Below, piece after piece: positions 28,205-37,228 of a stretch of 64,000 nucleotides of DNA; within the stretch, counting starts at the first letter, position 1, and every line of letters begins with the position of its first letter. The stretch is from Arcticibacter eurypsychrophilus. GTDB taxonomy: Bacteria > Bacteroidota > Bacteroidia > Sphingobacteriales > Sphingobacteriaceae. The DNA lies in NCBI RefSeq assembly GCF_001730525.1, contig NZ_MDFN01000018.1, positions 45,847 through 109,846 of the forward strand, read 5' to 3'. Position numbers and translations under genes: made by a program. The notes below the pieces were generated by a model. That model saw only the letters and a list, made by a program, of their open reading frames with translations. It was not told where the DNA came from and made no database searches.

Positions 28205-29101
28205 ATGGCCGATAGGCAATCCCCATCGTTAAGTAATACCCTTAGATCAATTCTGGATTTTATTCTTTTCAGCAATATTTTTATTGCGCTTTGTGCTGTT
28301 GCACAGGGCTTGGTCACCTATCACCTACTCAAGGTTAAGCCTGATCAGTATGTTTTGGCACTCTTGTTCTGCTCTACGCTCGCTTTGTATAATTTCAGCA
28401 TGCTGCTGTCGAAGCCTAAACATCCTCTTAAGTCTTCCTTCAAACGAGTGAGATGGATTTTTAGCCATTATAGGCTAACGGTAACGATGACGATAATCGT
28501 AGTAGTCGCCATTATGCCGCTTATCCTGTTTCTTTCCATGCCTTCCCTAGTTTTACTTGCATTTTTAGGGGTGGTATCGATCGCGTATAACCTGCCACTT
28601 TTTACTTTAAATGAGCACAAATTCGGCCTGAGGAATATTCCGGGTTTGAAGCTTTTTCTTATTGCTATGATCTGGTCATTCAGCAGTGTACTGCTTCCTA
28701 TAGTGGAAAGCTCGGCAAACCAAGCTGTTCATATTTCTTTGGCCTCCACGATCTTACTGGTGGGCAAACGTTTTCTTTTTATTGCTGCGATTACGATTCC
28801 TTTTGATATCCGCGACCTGTTTCAGGACAAAAGTTTCAATCTGAAGACCATTCCGGTCATGCTTGGAGAGAAAAAGGCCTACCTGTTTTGCCAATTTCTG
28901 CTCCTGACCAACATTGGCCTGCTCTTATTGTTCACGCATCATTTTAATGCAGACTTCTGGGCCCTCACACTAACCACTACTTTAGCCGGATGGCTGATAT
29001 TAAAATCCGACTTCAACAAGGATGAATACTATTATTTCGGTTACCTGGATGGTACGATGATCTTACAGTTTGTACTCCTGGTCCTTTTCAGCCTTATTTA
29101 A
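28205..29101 (+). CDS. UbiA-superfamily-like membrane protein with one degenerate active-site motif
   Basis: This 298-residue protein has eight or nine membrane helices and resembles UbiA prenyltransferases. The second Asp-rich motif is kept (FDIRDLFQD near residue 200, then KTIPVMLGEKKA). The first motif, normally NDxxDxxxD near residue 65, reads YNFSMLLSK and has lost its acidic residues. The usual two-metal diphosphate site therefore cannot form in the normal way. It is the last gene of the VWA-ATPase-phosphoesterase run, and its stop lies 2 bp from the stop of the opposing response regulator. A modified transferase, a lipid-binding protein or another role are all possible. Confidence 0.65.
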   Translation: MADRQSPSLSNTLRSILDFILFSNIFIALCAVAQGLVTYHLLKVKPDQYVLALLFCSTLALYNFSMLLSKPKHPLKSSFKRVRWIFSHYRLTVTMTIIVVVAIMPLILFLSMPSLVLLAFLGVVSIAYNLPLFTLNEHKFGLRNIPGLKLFLIAMIWSFSSVLLPIVESSANQAVHISLASTILLVGKRFLFIAAITIPFDIRDLFQDKSFNLKTIPVMLGEKKAYLFCQFLLLTNIGLLLLFTHHFNADFWALTLTTTLAGWLILKSDFNKDEYYYFGYLDGTMILQFVLLVLFSLI

Positions 29102-29103
29102 AA

Positions 29104-29793
29104 CTATTCAGCTACAAACCGATAACCTATTCCACGTACCGTTTGCATGTAATGAGGCGTGTCCGGATTGTCTTCAATCTTTTTACGCAATCTGACAATA
29201 TGCATATCCAGTGTCCGGGTGTTGACATCAGAATTGTATCCCCATACCACCATCATCAGTTCCTCACGCTTGATCACCTTATTGATATTCTGAAGGAAGT
29301 ATAAAAGGATCCTGTTTTCTAATATAGTTAACTCTACTTTCTTTCCATTCTTTACCAGGGAATGGGTATTAGGCGTATGTTCCATGTCGCCAAAGCGATT
29401 TACATCTGAATTTCCAGCATGGACAATAAACTTTACCTTATTTTCAATAAGGGCAACCAAAACATCCATATTAAACGGTTTGGTTACATAATCGGAAACA
29501 CCAAAATGGTAGGCATCTATTTTATCTACGTCCTGTGCTTTGGCAGTCATCATGATAATGAACTTTTCGAAACCTCTATCGCGCACTATTTTACAAATTT
29601 CAGGTCCTTGTTTACCAGGGAGCATCCAATCTAATAAGACAATATCGGGATGTTCAGCCATGATCAAGGCTTCAGCGTCTTCACCATTGGCGCATTCAAC
29701 TACAGTATACCCTTCCCCTTTTAGTCGGTGTGCAACTAAAAAGCGTAGGTTTTCATCATCTTCAATTACTGCAACTTTTATTTCCTTTGTCAT
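29104..29793 (-). CDS. OmpR/PhoB family response regulator
   Basis: This 229-residue protein has a receiver domain with acidic pocket D12/D13, phosphoacceptor D55 (IVLLDWMLPG), the switch Thr in MMTAKA and Lys105 in TKPF. A C-terminal winged-helix DNA-binding domain follows (VNTRTLDMHIVRLRKKIE, QTVRGIGYRF). It is encoded 3 bp after the histidine kinase, so the two form a cognate pair. The target genes are unknown; the S9-like lipoprotein at the head of the same unit may be a regulated gene or an accessory sensor. Confidence 0.95.
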   Translation of the reverse strand: MTKEIKVAVIEDDENLRFLVAHRLKGEGYTVVECANGEDAEALIMAEHPDIVLLDWMLPGKQGPEICKIVRDRGFEKFIIMMTAKAQDVDKIDAYHFGVSDYVTKPFNMDVLVALIENKVKFIVHAGNSDVNRFGDMEHTPNTHSLVKNGKKVELTILENRILLYFLQNINKVIKREELMMVVWGYNSDVNTRTLDMHIVRLRKKIEDNPDTPHYMQTVRGIGYRFVAE

Positions 29794-29796
29794 AAT

Positions 29797-31464
29797 TTAT
29801 AGTTCAAATGGTAAAACAACAGTAAACTCGGAACCTTCTCCTTGTTTACTTTTAAGGGCAATACTGCCACTCATAAAATTAACCAGTTCTTTGCAAAAAG
29901 CAAGACCTAAACCTACACTCCCCTGCTGATTATACTGACTCTGTATTCGATAGAATTTTTTAAATACATTCTCCGATTCGGCCTTTGCAATACCTATACC
30001 CTGATCTATAAATTTAAACACAATATTTCCTTTTTCGAGGTAAACTTTTATGTTAAGAACTTTTTTTTGAGGTAAAGAATATTTATAGGCATTGTCCATC
30101 AGGTTCTGAAAAATACTCGATAGCAGTACAGGGTCCGTTTTAAAACTAGTGACCGACCCGGTTGAATGTGTGATTTTGAAATCAGGATACTTGATCTGAT
30201 AGGCGTCAACCATGTTCTGGATGAAGACTAGAAGATCTATTTTCTCTTTTTTAATAGTGATAGAGTGGTTTTCTATTTGGGTGAAAGACAGCAGCTTATT
30301 CATCAGATCATTAAGTTTGTCTGCTTCCTCATCTAATATTTTCCCATAGTGGAACCGTTCCCTGTCAGATAGTTCTTTTGCACTTTTAATGTTATTACCT
30401 GCTATTTTGATGACGCTTACAGGTGTTTTAAACTCATGAGTAAGATTGTTAATGAAATTGTACTGCAGACTGAACATTTTCCGGTTCACATTCAGATTGC
30501 TGTATATGAGATAGGCGATAAAAAGCAATACGCTAAATATGAGAACAATGGCAAAAGCAACAGGGATCAATCGATGGTTTATCTCTTTGTTAAGATGACT
30601 TCGGGATGAGCTAAAATGGAGTTTATAATCAGCGAAAGCTCCTGTTAATGGGAGATCAGTACTCAGGATATCAGGATCCGTAATCAGCGACTCATAAACA
30701 ATGGGCGTGATATGTATATATTGATAGAGTTCCTTATTGGTATTTTTAATAATAAGCTTCTCCGGATCGAGAATAAAAGACACAATATCTTGTTGAAAGA
30801 CAGGAGAGAGTGCTTGTTCTTTCAGCATGAGCGCTTTGAACGTCTGCATGTCCTCATCCCTGGGGATATTCATATAGGTGATACGGTTATGCGTTACATG
30901 GTAAAAAATACTAATAAAATCGGCTGACTGAAGCGGTTTTTCGGAGTCTACGGATTCAATATATAAGGCAAATTTAACGGCCATGTGGTTAAACTCCTCC
31001 ATGGTTGAAGAAGCGGTGTTAGTGGTTTTTTTTCGTTGGCTAGACACCGCGCTCCCTTGTTTATTCCTTTTATAGTCGTAAACAGCTTTAGGATTCATGG
31101 AAAAATGGTTAATCCGGAAAGCTTTTTGAATCGGGTGATTGCTGATTTCGGTATCGTAAAATTCAACACCTTTCACAAAAGTATATTCCTGAAAAACCGA
31201 ATCGGCATACTTCAGTGAGGAAGAGGAATCAAGATAGCCCTGGTAAAAGGAAATTTCAGGTACTTTTTTTTGAAAAAACTCATTGTATGGCTTGAGCGTT
31301 TCTTCTAAAACATCTATTTTACGTTGGTTGAATTCATTTTCAACATACTTATCGGTTAAGCGATGTGCTAGAAACATGGCCCCAATAAAGGAAAGAGTAA
31401 TGAGTAGCAGGAAAATAACATTTAGTGCGCTGTTACGGCGATATTGAAATCTTGCCTTAGGCAT
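29797..31464 (-). CDS. sensor histidine kinase
   Basis: This 555-residue membrane kinase has span 1 at ~13-34, a periplasmic sensor region of about 260 residues (~35-298) without a recognised fold, and span 2 at ~299-321. The HisKA segment carries phosphoacceptor H343 (NNLTHEFKTPVSV). The HATPase has N box NLMDNAYKYS (N458), G1 FIDQGIGIA, F box FKKFYR and G2 VGLGLAF. The large extracytoplasmic region should sense an envelope or periplasmic cue. It starts 6 bp after the S9-like lipoprotein gene and overlaps nothing. The signal is not readable from sequence. Confidence 0.95.
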   Translation of the reverse strand: MPKARFQYRRNSALNVIFLLLITLSFIGAMFLAHRLTDKYVENEFNQRKIDVLEETLKPYNEFFQKKVPEISFYQGYLDSSSSLKYADSVFQEYTFVKGVEFYDTEISNHPIQKAFRINHFSMNPKAVYDYKRNKQGSAVSSQRKKTTNTASSTMEEFNHMAVKFALYIESVDSEKPLQSADFISIFYHVTHNRITYMNIPRDEDMQTFKALMLKEQALSPVFQQDIVSFILDPEKLIIKNTNKELYQYIHITPIVYESLITDPDILSTDLPLTGAFADYKLHFSSSRSHLNKEINHRLIPVAFAIVLIFSVLLFIAYLIYSNLNVNRKMFSLQYNFINNLTHEFKTPVSVIKIAGNNIKSAKELSDRERFHYGKILDEEADKLNDLMNKLLSFTQIENHSITIKKEKIDLLVFIQNMVDAYQIKYPDFKITHSTGSVTSFKTDPVLLSSIFQNLMDNAYKYSLPQKKVLNIKVYLEKGNIVFKFIDQGIGIAKAESENVFKKFYRIQSQYNQQGSVGLGLAFCKELVNFMSGSIALKSKQGEGSEFTVVLPFEL

Positions 31465-31470
31465 ATGATG

Positions 31471-33357
31471 CTATTTGTTTAAATTGTCAGATAAAAATAC
31501 TTCAAGCTGACGGTAGAAGTTCATCTGTTCTTCCAAATTATTCAACTGGTCGTTTTCTCTTATTAAATAAGTAATTGGAATCTTTCTATTCTTTAACTCC
31601 TTCACAAACTGATTTGTTTCGTTAATATTGGCCCTGGGATCTTTTAAATCCTGTGCAATGAATAAAGGAGCGACAATTTTGTCGGTATGAAACACCGGGG
31701 AAACAGCCCGCAGGTAATCCATTTGTTGTTCCGGATTCCCTACCATCTCATAATACATTCTCAGCATGGGCTTGAAGTAAGGCGGAACAGCTTTAATATA
31801 GGTAAACAGGTTAACAAATCCGGATTGAGATGCACCGCAGCGGTACAAGTCGGGCTGAAAGCATAAACCGTGTAAGGCGCTGAAACCTCCAAAACCGGTT
31901 CCATAGATCGCAACTCTATTTTTATCGGCAATTTTTTCGGTGATTAGCCATTTTACTCCGGCAGTTATATCGTCCTGAATATTACTTCCCCATTTTTGAA
32001 AGCCCGCAATCCAGAAGCTCTTACCATAACCTTTGGAACCCCTGTAATTGGGTTGAAAGACAGCATATCCCCTATTGGCAAAGAACTGTACTTCTGAATT
32101 AAATCCCCATGAGGCTCTGGATGTTGGACCTCCATGCGGAATTACAATCAAGGGGAGATTTTCTGCTTTAAAACCAAGTGGCAAAGTCAGATATCCATTT
32201 ATAGTTCGATGATCCTTTGTTTTAAAATAGATGGGCTTCATTTCACACATCGCATTTTGAGGCAATGATGGGTTAATCTCACTCAGTTTTGTTAATTTTC
32301 CCTTAGCCAAGTCGTACAGATAGTAAGTACCTGGAGATCTATCGGTGAAGGTTTTAACAATAAATTTTTTCTCTGCGCCATCATTTCCTGTAATTTGAAC
32401 TTCAGTATTCGGAAGGAGCTTTTCGAGATGCTGGTATAGGTTTCGTATGGAATCATCGAGATAAAAGCGCTTCTTCTTCCAGGTTTCATAACCTGCATAA
32501 AGAAGCCGATGATTCAATGGAGAGTAACCTGCTTCAGATACATCAACCGAATCGTTGGAATAGATTAGCTTTTCTTCTTTTCCTGTGACACAATTGATCT
32601 CCACCAATGCCATTTTATCCCGGTGCTGATTTGATAATGCATATATAACCCCTTCGTTCGAGGAAGAGAATCCAATGGGTGCAATTTTTGTTTTAAAACT
32701 ATTTGTCACTACCGGTTTGAAGGGCTGCCTTTCTTTAGATCGGTAAAGCAATGTTTCGTTTACACCATCAGTGGCCACGGCTAGTTTAATTTGTCCATCT
32801 TCGTCAGCAATCCAATGGCTAATGTTCCCAGGGTTTTTTTCTGCAAGCTTCAGTTCGCCCGTCCTGATATTTAACCGGTAAGCATCAAAAAAAGTGGAAT
32901 CCCGCTTATTTATGGCAATTAACAATTGATTTTCTATAATCCGGTAGGGGGTAATAAACTTTAAACGAAGTTTCCCCTCTGAAAATAGGGGACGAAACTT
33001 CTCTCCTTTCTTGTTAACAACATAAAGACTGGGACCTTTTTCATCATTGTTTTTCAGGTAAACAATCTCATCATTGTTTCCCCAGACATAGTAAGAGATG
33101 CTATAATTAAGCTCAGAGCTGATACGCGTAATTTTACTCCCATCCAGTTTTTGTACATATACATTCATCTGATTTTTATATGGTTGAAGGAAGGAAATAT
33201 ATTGGCCATCAGGAGAAAGCTGGAACGCAGTCTTTTTAGGGTTTTTAAAAAAATCTTCAAGGGGGATCCGCTGTGCTTTTTTATCCTGAGCACATGATGC
33301 AAAAAGAAGCAACCACACTAATCCATATATTATCTTTATCTTCATTCGCATATTCAT
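31471..33357 (-). CDS. S9 prolyl-oligopeptidase-like lipoprotein lacking catalytic Ser and His
   Basis: This 628-residue lipoprotein (signal ending LLFASC) has an N-terminal beta-propeller (~30-370, FQLSPDGQYISFLQ and similar blades) and a C-terminal alpha/beta hydrolase domain like S9 peptidases (VIPHGGPTSRASWGFN, YRGSKGYGKSFW). The nucleophile elbow, normally GxSxGG, reads YGTGFGGFS, with Gly488 (codon at 31896-31894) where Ser should be. The Asp is present (D573 in LKDPRA). The His segment, usually EGHG, reads ENDQ (601-604). Two of three catalytic residues are therefore missing. It heads a unit with the kinase 6 bp downstream, so a binding or sensing role is more likely than proteolysis. 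A sequencing error cannot explain both losses. Confidence 0.85.
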   Translation of the reverse strand: MNMRMKIKIIYGLVWLLLFASCAQDKKAQRIPLEDFFKNPKKTAFQLSPDGQYISFLQPYKNQMNVYVQKLDGSKITRISSELNYSISYYVWGNNDEIVYLKNNDEKGPSLYVVNKKGEKFRPLFSEGKLRLKFITPYRIIENQLLIAINKRDSTFFDAYRLNIRTGELKLAEKNPGNISHWIADEDGQIKLAVATDGVNETLLYRSKERQPFKPVVTNSFKTKIAPIGFSSSNEGVIYALSNQHRDKMALVEINCVTGKEEKLIYSNDSVDVSEAGYSPLNHRLLYAGYETWKKKRFYLDDSIRNLYQHLEKLLPNTEVQITGNDGAEKKFIVKTFTDRSPGTYYLYDLAKGKLTKLSEINPSLPQNAMCEMKPIYFKTKDHRTINGYLTLPLGFKAENLPLIVIPHGGPTSRASWGFNSEVQFFANRGYAVFQPNYRGSKGYGKSFWIAGFQKWGSNIQDDITAGVKWLITEKIADKNRVAIYGTGFGGFSALHGLCFQPDLYRCGASQSGFVNLFTYIKAVPPYFKPMLRMYYEMVGNPEQQMDYLRAVSPVFHTDKIVAPLFIAQDLKDPRANINETNQFVKELKNRKIPITYLIRENDQLNNLEEQMNFYRQLEVFLSDNLNK

Positions 33358-33531
33358 TCAATACCGCTCAACTTACGGCTTCTGTAAAGTACAGATTTAA
33401 AGTACTAAATTATCATTTTATAAAAGCGGATTGAGTAACAATTAGAATACAGCTGTTTTGTGTATAATTTCATCCCCTTGAAAGATTTATTTATTAAGCA
33501 TTATATTAGTAAATCGCTGAGTGTTTAAGAT

Positions 33532-35436
33532 ATGAAAAGTTTTCTTCTTCGCTTTCTATTTTTTCTTGTGTCACTGCCTGCATTTGCACAGTCGGAAGTG
33601 GAGGACCGACTCGCAATGGAGTACTATCAGGCTGGTGCGTTTGAACAGGCTTTGCCCGTATATCAGAAACTTTACGCTGACGGTATTCATCCGGAGTATT
33701 ATGATCAATATCTATCCGTTTTACTGAAGACTAAAAGCTATCAGCTTGCTGAAGAACTGATTAAGAAAATGATAGCGTCGGATAAGAGTTCTTCGATGTA
33801 TCAGATTGATTATGGGCGACTTTTGCAGGAGCAGGGCTTTAAAGAAAAAGCCGATGAACTTTACAACGAGTTATTGCGTACGATTCCTAAAAACGAATTT
33901 GCCATCAGAGAATTGGCAGGATCGTTTTACCGTGCTAATGCATTGGACTATTCGATAAAGGCATTTTTATACGGAAGAAAAGCATTAAATGACCCACAGG
34001 CATTCGGATTTGACCTAATTTCCCTTTATCGGTATCAGAAAAACAAACAGATGTTGGTGCTTGAGTATATGAACATTTTGTCCAAAACTCCTGATCCATT
34101 GATTATTAGGCAGGCACAGAATAATTTCAATACGGTATTCGACACCGCTGAGGATTATACCCTTCTTGAAAACTCGTTGGTAGCGGCATTGGCAAAAAAA
34201 TCGCAGTCTATCGCTTTTGCTGAGCTTTTATCCTGGACGTATCTGCAACAGGGTAATTACAGTGCTGCTTTGAAACAACTGATCAGTCTGGATAAAAAGG
34301 GGAAGACAAATGGAGAGCAAATTTTCAATCTGGGGGAAACTTTACTTTTCAACAAAGCATTTAAAGAGGCTCTAATGGCATTTGAATACTTAGATAATAA
34401 AAGTATCGACAACTCGTATCATTTACCTTCTAAGGCCCGGATACTGTATTGCAAGACTGAGTTGCTGAGTAATTCGCTGGGTGATAAATTCGGGAAAGCT
34501 GAATTACTTTTGATTGGCGACAATAAAGATAACAATACCTTGAAGGATGTTAAGTCCAGAAAAGGAGAATTGCCTTCGGGGGAAGTAAATAAATTGGAAG
34601 CTGAGTATGTAGCATTTTTTAATGAAGCAAAGGATAACCCTCAGGAACTGTTTTTTGCTATGCGGAAGTTAGCTGATTTTCGGGCATATCAGCTTCGTGA
34701 ATATATAAAAGCTGGTAGCTTATTGGAGAAAGCTTTAGCGTTGCCTGACCTTTCTTCGGCTCAAAAAGGACAAATAAAATTAGAATTGGGCGATATCTAT
34801 ATTTTTGACGCTAATGTCTGGGATGCAACTTTGTTATATAGTCAGGTAGAAAAAGAGTTTAAGAATAAACCTCTGGGACTAGATGCAAAGTATAGAAATG
34901 CTAAACTATCTTATTATAGAGGTGACTTTGTATGGGCTAAAGTTCAAATTGATGCTTTAAAAAGCACTACTAGTCAACTAATTGCAAATGACGCACTGAA
35001 CTTGAGCATTCTGATTACCGAAAACACAATGAGTAAAGCGGATACTAATGTGTTAGCAAAATATGCTGAAGCTGATTTCTCCTTATTTTGCAATCATCCG
35101 GAGCAATCGATTCGTATTTTAGATAGCATAAACACCTTATACCCTCAAAATTCGCTTGCTGATGATATATTAATGTTGAAAGCACGGATATTTTTGAAGC
35201 AAGAGGATAATTTGTCCGCCATATCTTGCCTCGATTCCATTGTGAGTCAGTATAGTTACGATGTATGGGCAGATGATGCCTTATTTATGTTAGGAACGCT
35301 GTATGAGTCAAAATTAAAGGAGCCTGAAAAGGCAAAACATTATTATGAGAAGATCATTATGGATTTCCCGGGAAGCTTGTATATAGCCGAAGCCCGCTTA
35401 CGATTTAGAAAGTTAAGAGGCGATTCACTTGGATAG
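33532..35436 (+). CDS. TPR-repeat periplasmic protein
   Basis: This 634-residue protein has a signal peptide (cleavage near AFAQS) and is almost entirely helical tetratricopeptide-like repeats, for example EYYQAGAFEQALPVYQKLYADG, YGRLLQEQGFKEKADELYNEL (parts of longer repeats) and a C-terminal block PEKAKHYYEKIIMDFPGS similar to YbgF/BamD-type repeats. TPR arrays bind partner proteins. It is divergent from the S9-like/kinase unit, with 174 bp between the starts, and is followed by DUF4286 27 bp downstream. The specific partner is not known. Confidence 0.85.
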   Translation: MKSFLLRFLFFLVSLPAFAQSEVEDRLAMEYYQAGAFEQALPVYQKLYADGIHPEYYDQYLSVLLKTKSYQLAEELIKKMIASDKSSSMYQIDYGRLLQEQGFKEKADELYNELLRTIPKNEFAIRELAGSFYRANALDYSIKAFLYGRKALNDPQAFGFDLISLYRYQKNKQMLVLEYMNILSKTPDPLIIRQAQNNFNTVFDTAEDYTLLENSLVAALAKKSQSIAFAELLSWTYLQQGNYSAALKQLISLDKKGKTNGEQIFNLGETLLFNKAFKEALMAFEYLDNKSIDNSYHLPSKARILYCKTELLSNSLGDKFGKAELLLIGDNKDNNTLKDVKSRKGELPSGEVNKLEAEYVAFFNEAKDNPQELFFAMRKLADFRAYQLREYIKAGSLLEKALALPDLSSAQKGQIKLELGDIYIFDANVWDATLLYSQVEKEFKNKPLGLDAKYRNAKLSYYRGDFVWAKVQIDALKSTTSQLIANDALNLSILITENTMSKADTNVLAKYAEADFSLFCNHPEQSIRILDSINTLYPQNSLADDILMLKARIFLKQEDNLSAISCLDSIVSQYSYDVWADDALFMLGTLYESKLKEPEKAKHYYEKIIMDFPGSLYIAEARLRFRKLRGDSLG

Positions 35437-35463
35437 TTCAGCTCTTGCATGTAACTTCGCTAC

Positions 35464-35766
35464 ATGATTTTATACAATTTGACTGTAATAATTGACGAAA
35501 ATATTGATTTAGAATGGCGTAACTGGATTAAATCGACTTTCATCCCTAAAATATCTGATACGTCCCTTTTTATATCGCATCGCATTTTAAAGGTGCTTAG
35601 TTCACCAAATGAAGGCATTACTTACTGCATTCAGCTTGTTGCGGAGTCTGCCGCTCAATATGACCAGTTCGTGTCTAATCATGCCCCGAAAATAATGGAG
35701 CTGCACACAGAGAAATTCAGTAATCGCTGTGTCTCATTTAGCACTTTGATGGAATATGTGGAGTAG
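35464..35766 (+). CDS. DUF4286 family protein
   Basis: This 100-residue cytoplasmic protein matches the Bacteroidota family DUF4286: MILYNLTVIIDENIDLEW at the start, a ferredoxin-like beta-alpha-beta pattern, and FSNRCVSFSTLMEYVE at the end. Its function is unknown. It follows the TPR gene by 27 bp, a pairing I believe is common in this phylum. Its last 29 bp overlap the 3' end of the convergent flavodoxin gene. Confidence 0.85.
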   Translation: MILYNLTVIIDENIDLEWRNWIKSTFIPKISDTSLFISHRILKVLSSPNEGITYCIQLVAESAAQYDQFVSNHAPKIMELHTEKFSNRCVSFSTLMEYVE

Positions 35767-36259
35767 GCATACTTCTTTGGAATCCATGTGAAACGGTCAG
35801 GTCTTTAATAAAACTGGCTATTGCTTTCTCATTCAATTTTATTACATCCTGCCCATCAACAGATGGCTTGAAGAGTATTCTTTCGATAAAATTTAGTTTT
35901 TTAAATACCAGGTCTCCTTCAAAAACCCCCTGTGCTACACTATGGGCTCCTAATACTGCAGGAAAGGCGCGAGAGAACTGACCGGAATCGGTTGAATCAA
36001 GGATACAGCAAATAAAAAGCCCTAATTTTTTATCTAATAAAGTGGCAAGGTTACGCTTACAAAAGTTTTTTACCTGATCTTGAATAGAGCCATAGTGAAT
36101 TGAGCCTCCAATAATGACCTGATCATAATCCGTAATTACTGGATCTGGTTCGTTTTCCAGATTGTATAAAGTAACATTGCTCCCTATAAGTGCTGCTATA
36201 TGCTGAGCAATTATCTCTGTAGTACCGTGACGTGAAATATAAATGAGAGCAGTTTTCAT
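35738..36259 (-). CDS. flavodoxin-domain protein, HemG-like
   Basis: This 173-residue protein begins with the FMN phosphate-binding loop (ALIYISRHGTTEIIA) and continues with a flavodoxin fold (VIIGGSIHYGSIQDQVKNFC and GLFICCILDSTDSGQF). It resembles the menaquinone-dependent protoporphyrinogen oxidase HemG and related flavodoxins. Haem synthesis would fit an organism with the haem-rich respiratory operon nearby, but no other haem gene is adjacent. The C-terminus overlaps DUF4286 by 29 bp in the opposite direction. Confidence 0.8.
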   Translation of the reverse strand: MKTALIYISRHGTTEIIAQHIAALIGSNVTLYNLENEPDPVITDYDQVIIGGSIHYGSIQDQVKNFCKRNLATLLDKKLGLFICCILDSTDSGQFSRAFPAVLGAHSVAQGVFEGDLVFKKLNFIERILFKPSVDGQDVIKLNEKAIASFIKDLTVSHGFQRSMPTPHIPSKC

Positions 36260-36341
36260 TATTTAGGGTTTAGGATTACGACTTTGGTTATTAATTATAT
36301 TAGTAAACGGAATTTATACTTTAAATGTTATCAAATTTAAT

Positions 36342-36379
36342 AAAAAAAGACCGCTCATTTTGGGGAGCGGTCTTTTTTT
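36342..36379 (-). terminator. intrinsic terminator of the OmpA-like lipoprotein gene
   Basis: A 15-bp stem (36342-36356 with 36365-36379, core GACCGCTC / GAGCGGTC) has an 8-nt loop and A/T tails. It lies just downstream of the OmpA-like lipoprotein stop on the minus strand. Confidence 0.88.
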
Positions 36380-36400
36380 ATTAAATATACGAAGCAAATT

Positions 36401-37219
36401 TTATTTTATCAGATCATAGAGCTCATCCAACTTAGGAGAGAGCACAATTTCTATACGACGATTTCTACTTCTTGCTTCAGTGGTATTAGCATCCTCTATA
36501 GCTTGGTATTGCCCTTTTCCTGTAGCTGTGATTCGCATATTTTCTATCCCTTGCTGCTCTGTGAGATACCGTACTACAGAAGTTGCACGTAACACACTTA
36601 GATCCCAATTGTCTTTAATCTGTCCCAGGTTAATCACCTTTTGGTTATCGGTATGTCCTTCTACTGAAATATTTATTTCTGGTTGAGTTTTCAAAACAGT
36701 GGCTAAACCGGATAGTGCCAATTTCCCTTTTTCGTCAATAATAATACTACCAGAACTAAAAAGAAGTTTATCGGTTAACGAAACATAAACTTTTCCATTG
36801 CGTACTTCTACTGTCAAGCCACTTTGCTGAAAGCCAAATAGTGCTTTTTGAAGTTTATCCTTAAGTGCATTAGTTGCTTCATCTCTTTTGCGAAGAACGG
36901 CCTCTACCTCCTGCAATCTTGCTTCGCGCGCTTTAAGATCTCCGGATAGTTTGTCGGAAGATGCCCTTAAACTGGCATTATTGGAGTTTAATCCGCCTAC
37001 TTTAGATCTAAGATCATCTATCTGACTGTTTAAATTGGCGACTTCGGATGTTAACCGGGCAACTTCATCATCGAGACTTTCTATCTTGGCATTGGCGCTA
37101 TTCAAAGTCGTATTCAATGAATCTCTTTCTGCAACCAGCGCTTTATACTTTTTAGGAGATAAAACCATGCATGAGCTGAATAAAAAAACAGCTAATAGAA
37201 AATACAGCGATTTGTTCAT
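36401..37219 (-). CDS. OmpA-like lipoprotein with coiled coil
   Basis: This 272-residue lipoprotein (signal ending LFSSC) has a long coiled coil from ~25 to 125 (SLDDEVARLTSEVANLNSQI and related heptads) and a C-terminal OmpA/MotB domain (~150-260: INISVEGHTDNQKV, GKGQYQAIEDANTTEARSRN, RRIEIVLSP). It should tether the outer membrane to peptidoglycan across the periplasm, in the manner of Pal-type proteins. It lies 9 bp after the DUF2461 gene and ends at a strong terminator. Confidence 0.9.
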   Translation of the reverse strand: MNKSLYFLLAVFLFSSCMVLSPKKYKALVAERDSLNTTLNSANAKIESLDDEVARLTSEVANLNSQIDDLRSKVGGLNSNNASLRASSDKLSGDLKAREARLQEVEAVLRKRDEATNALKDKLQKALFGFQQSGLTVEVRNGKVYVSLTDKLLFSSGSIIIDEKGKLALSGLATVLKTQPEINISVEGHTDNQKVINLGQIKDNWDLSVLRATSVVRYLTEQQGIENMRITATGKGQYQAIEDANTTEARSRNRRIEIVLSPKLDELYDLIK

Positions 37220-37228
37220 GCTACAATA

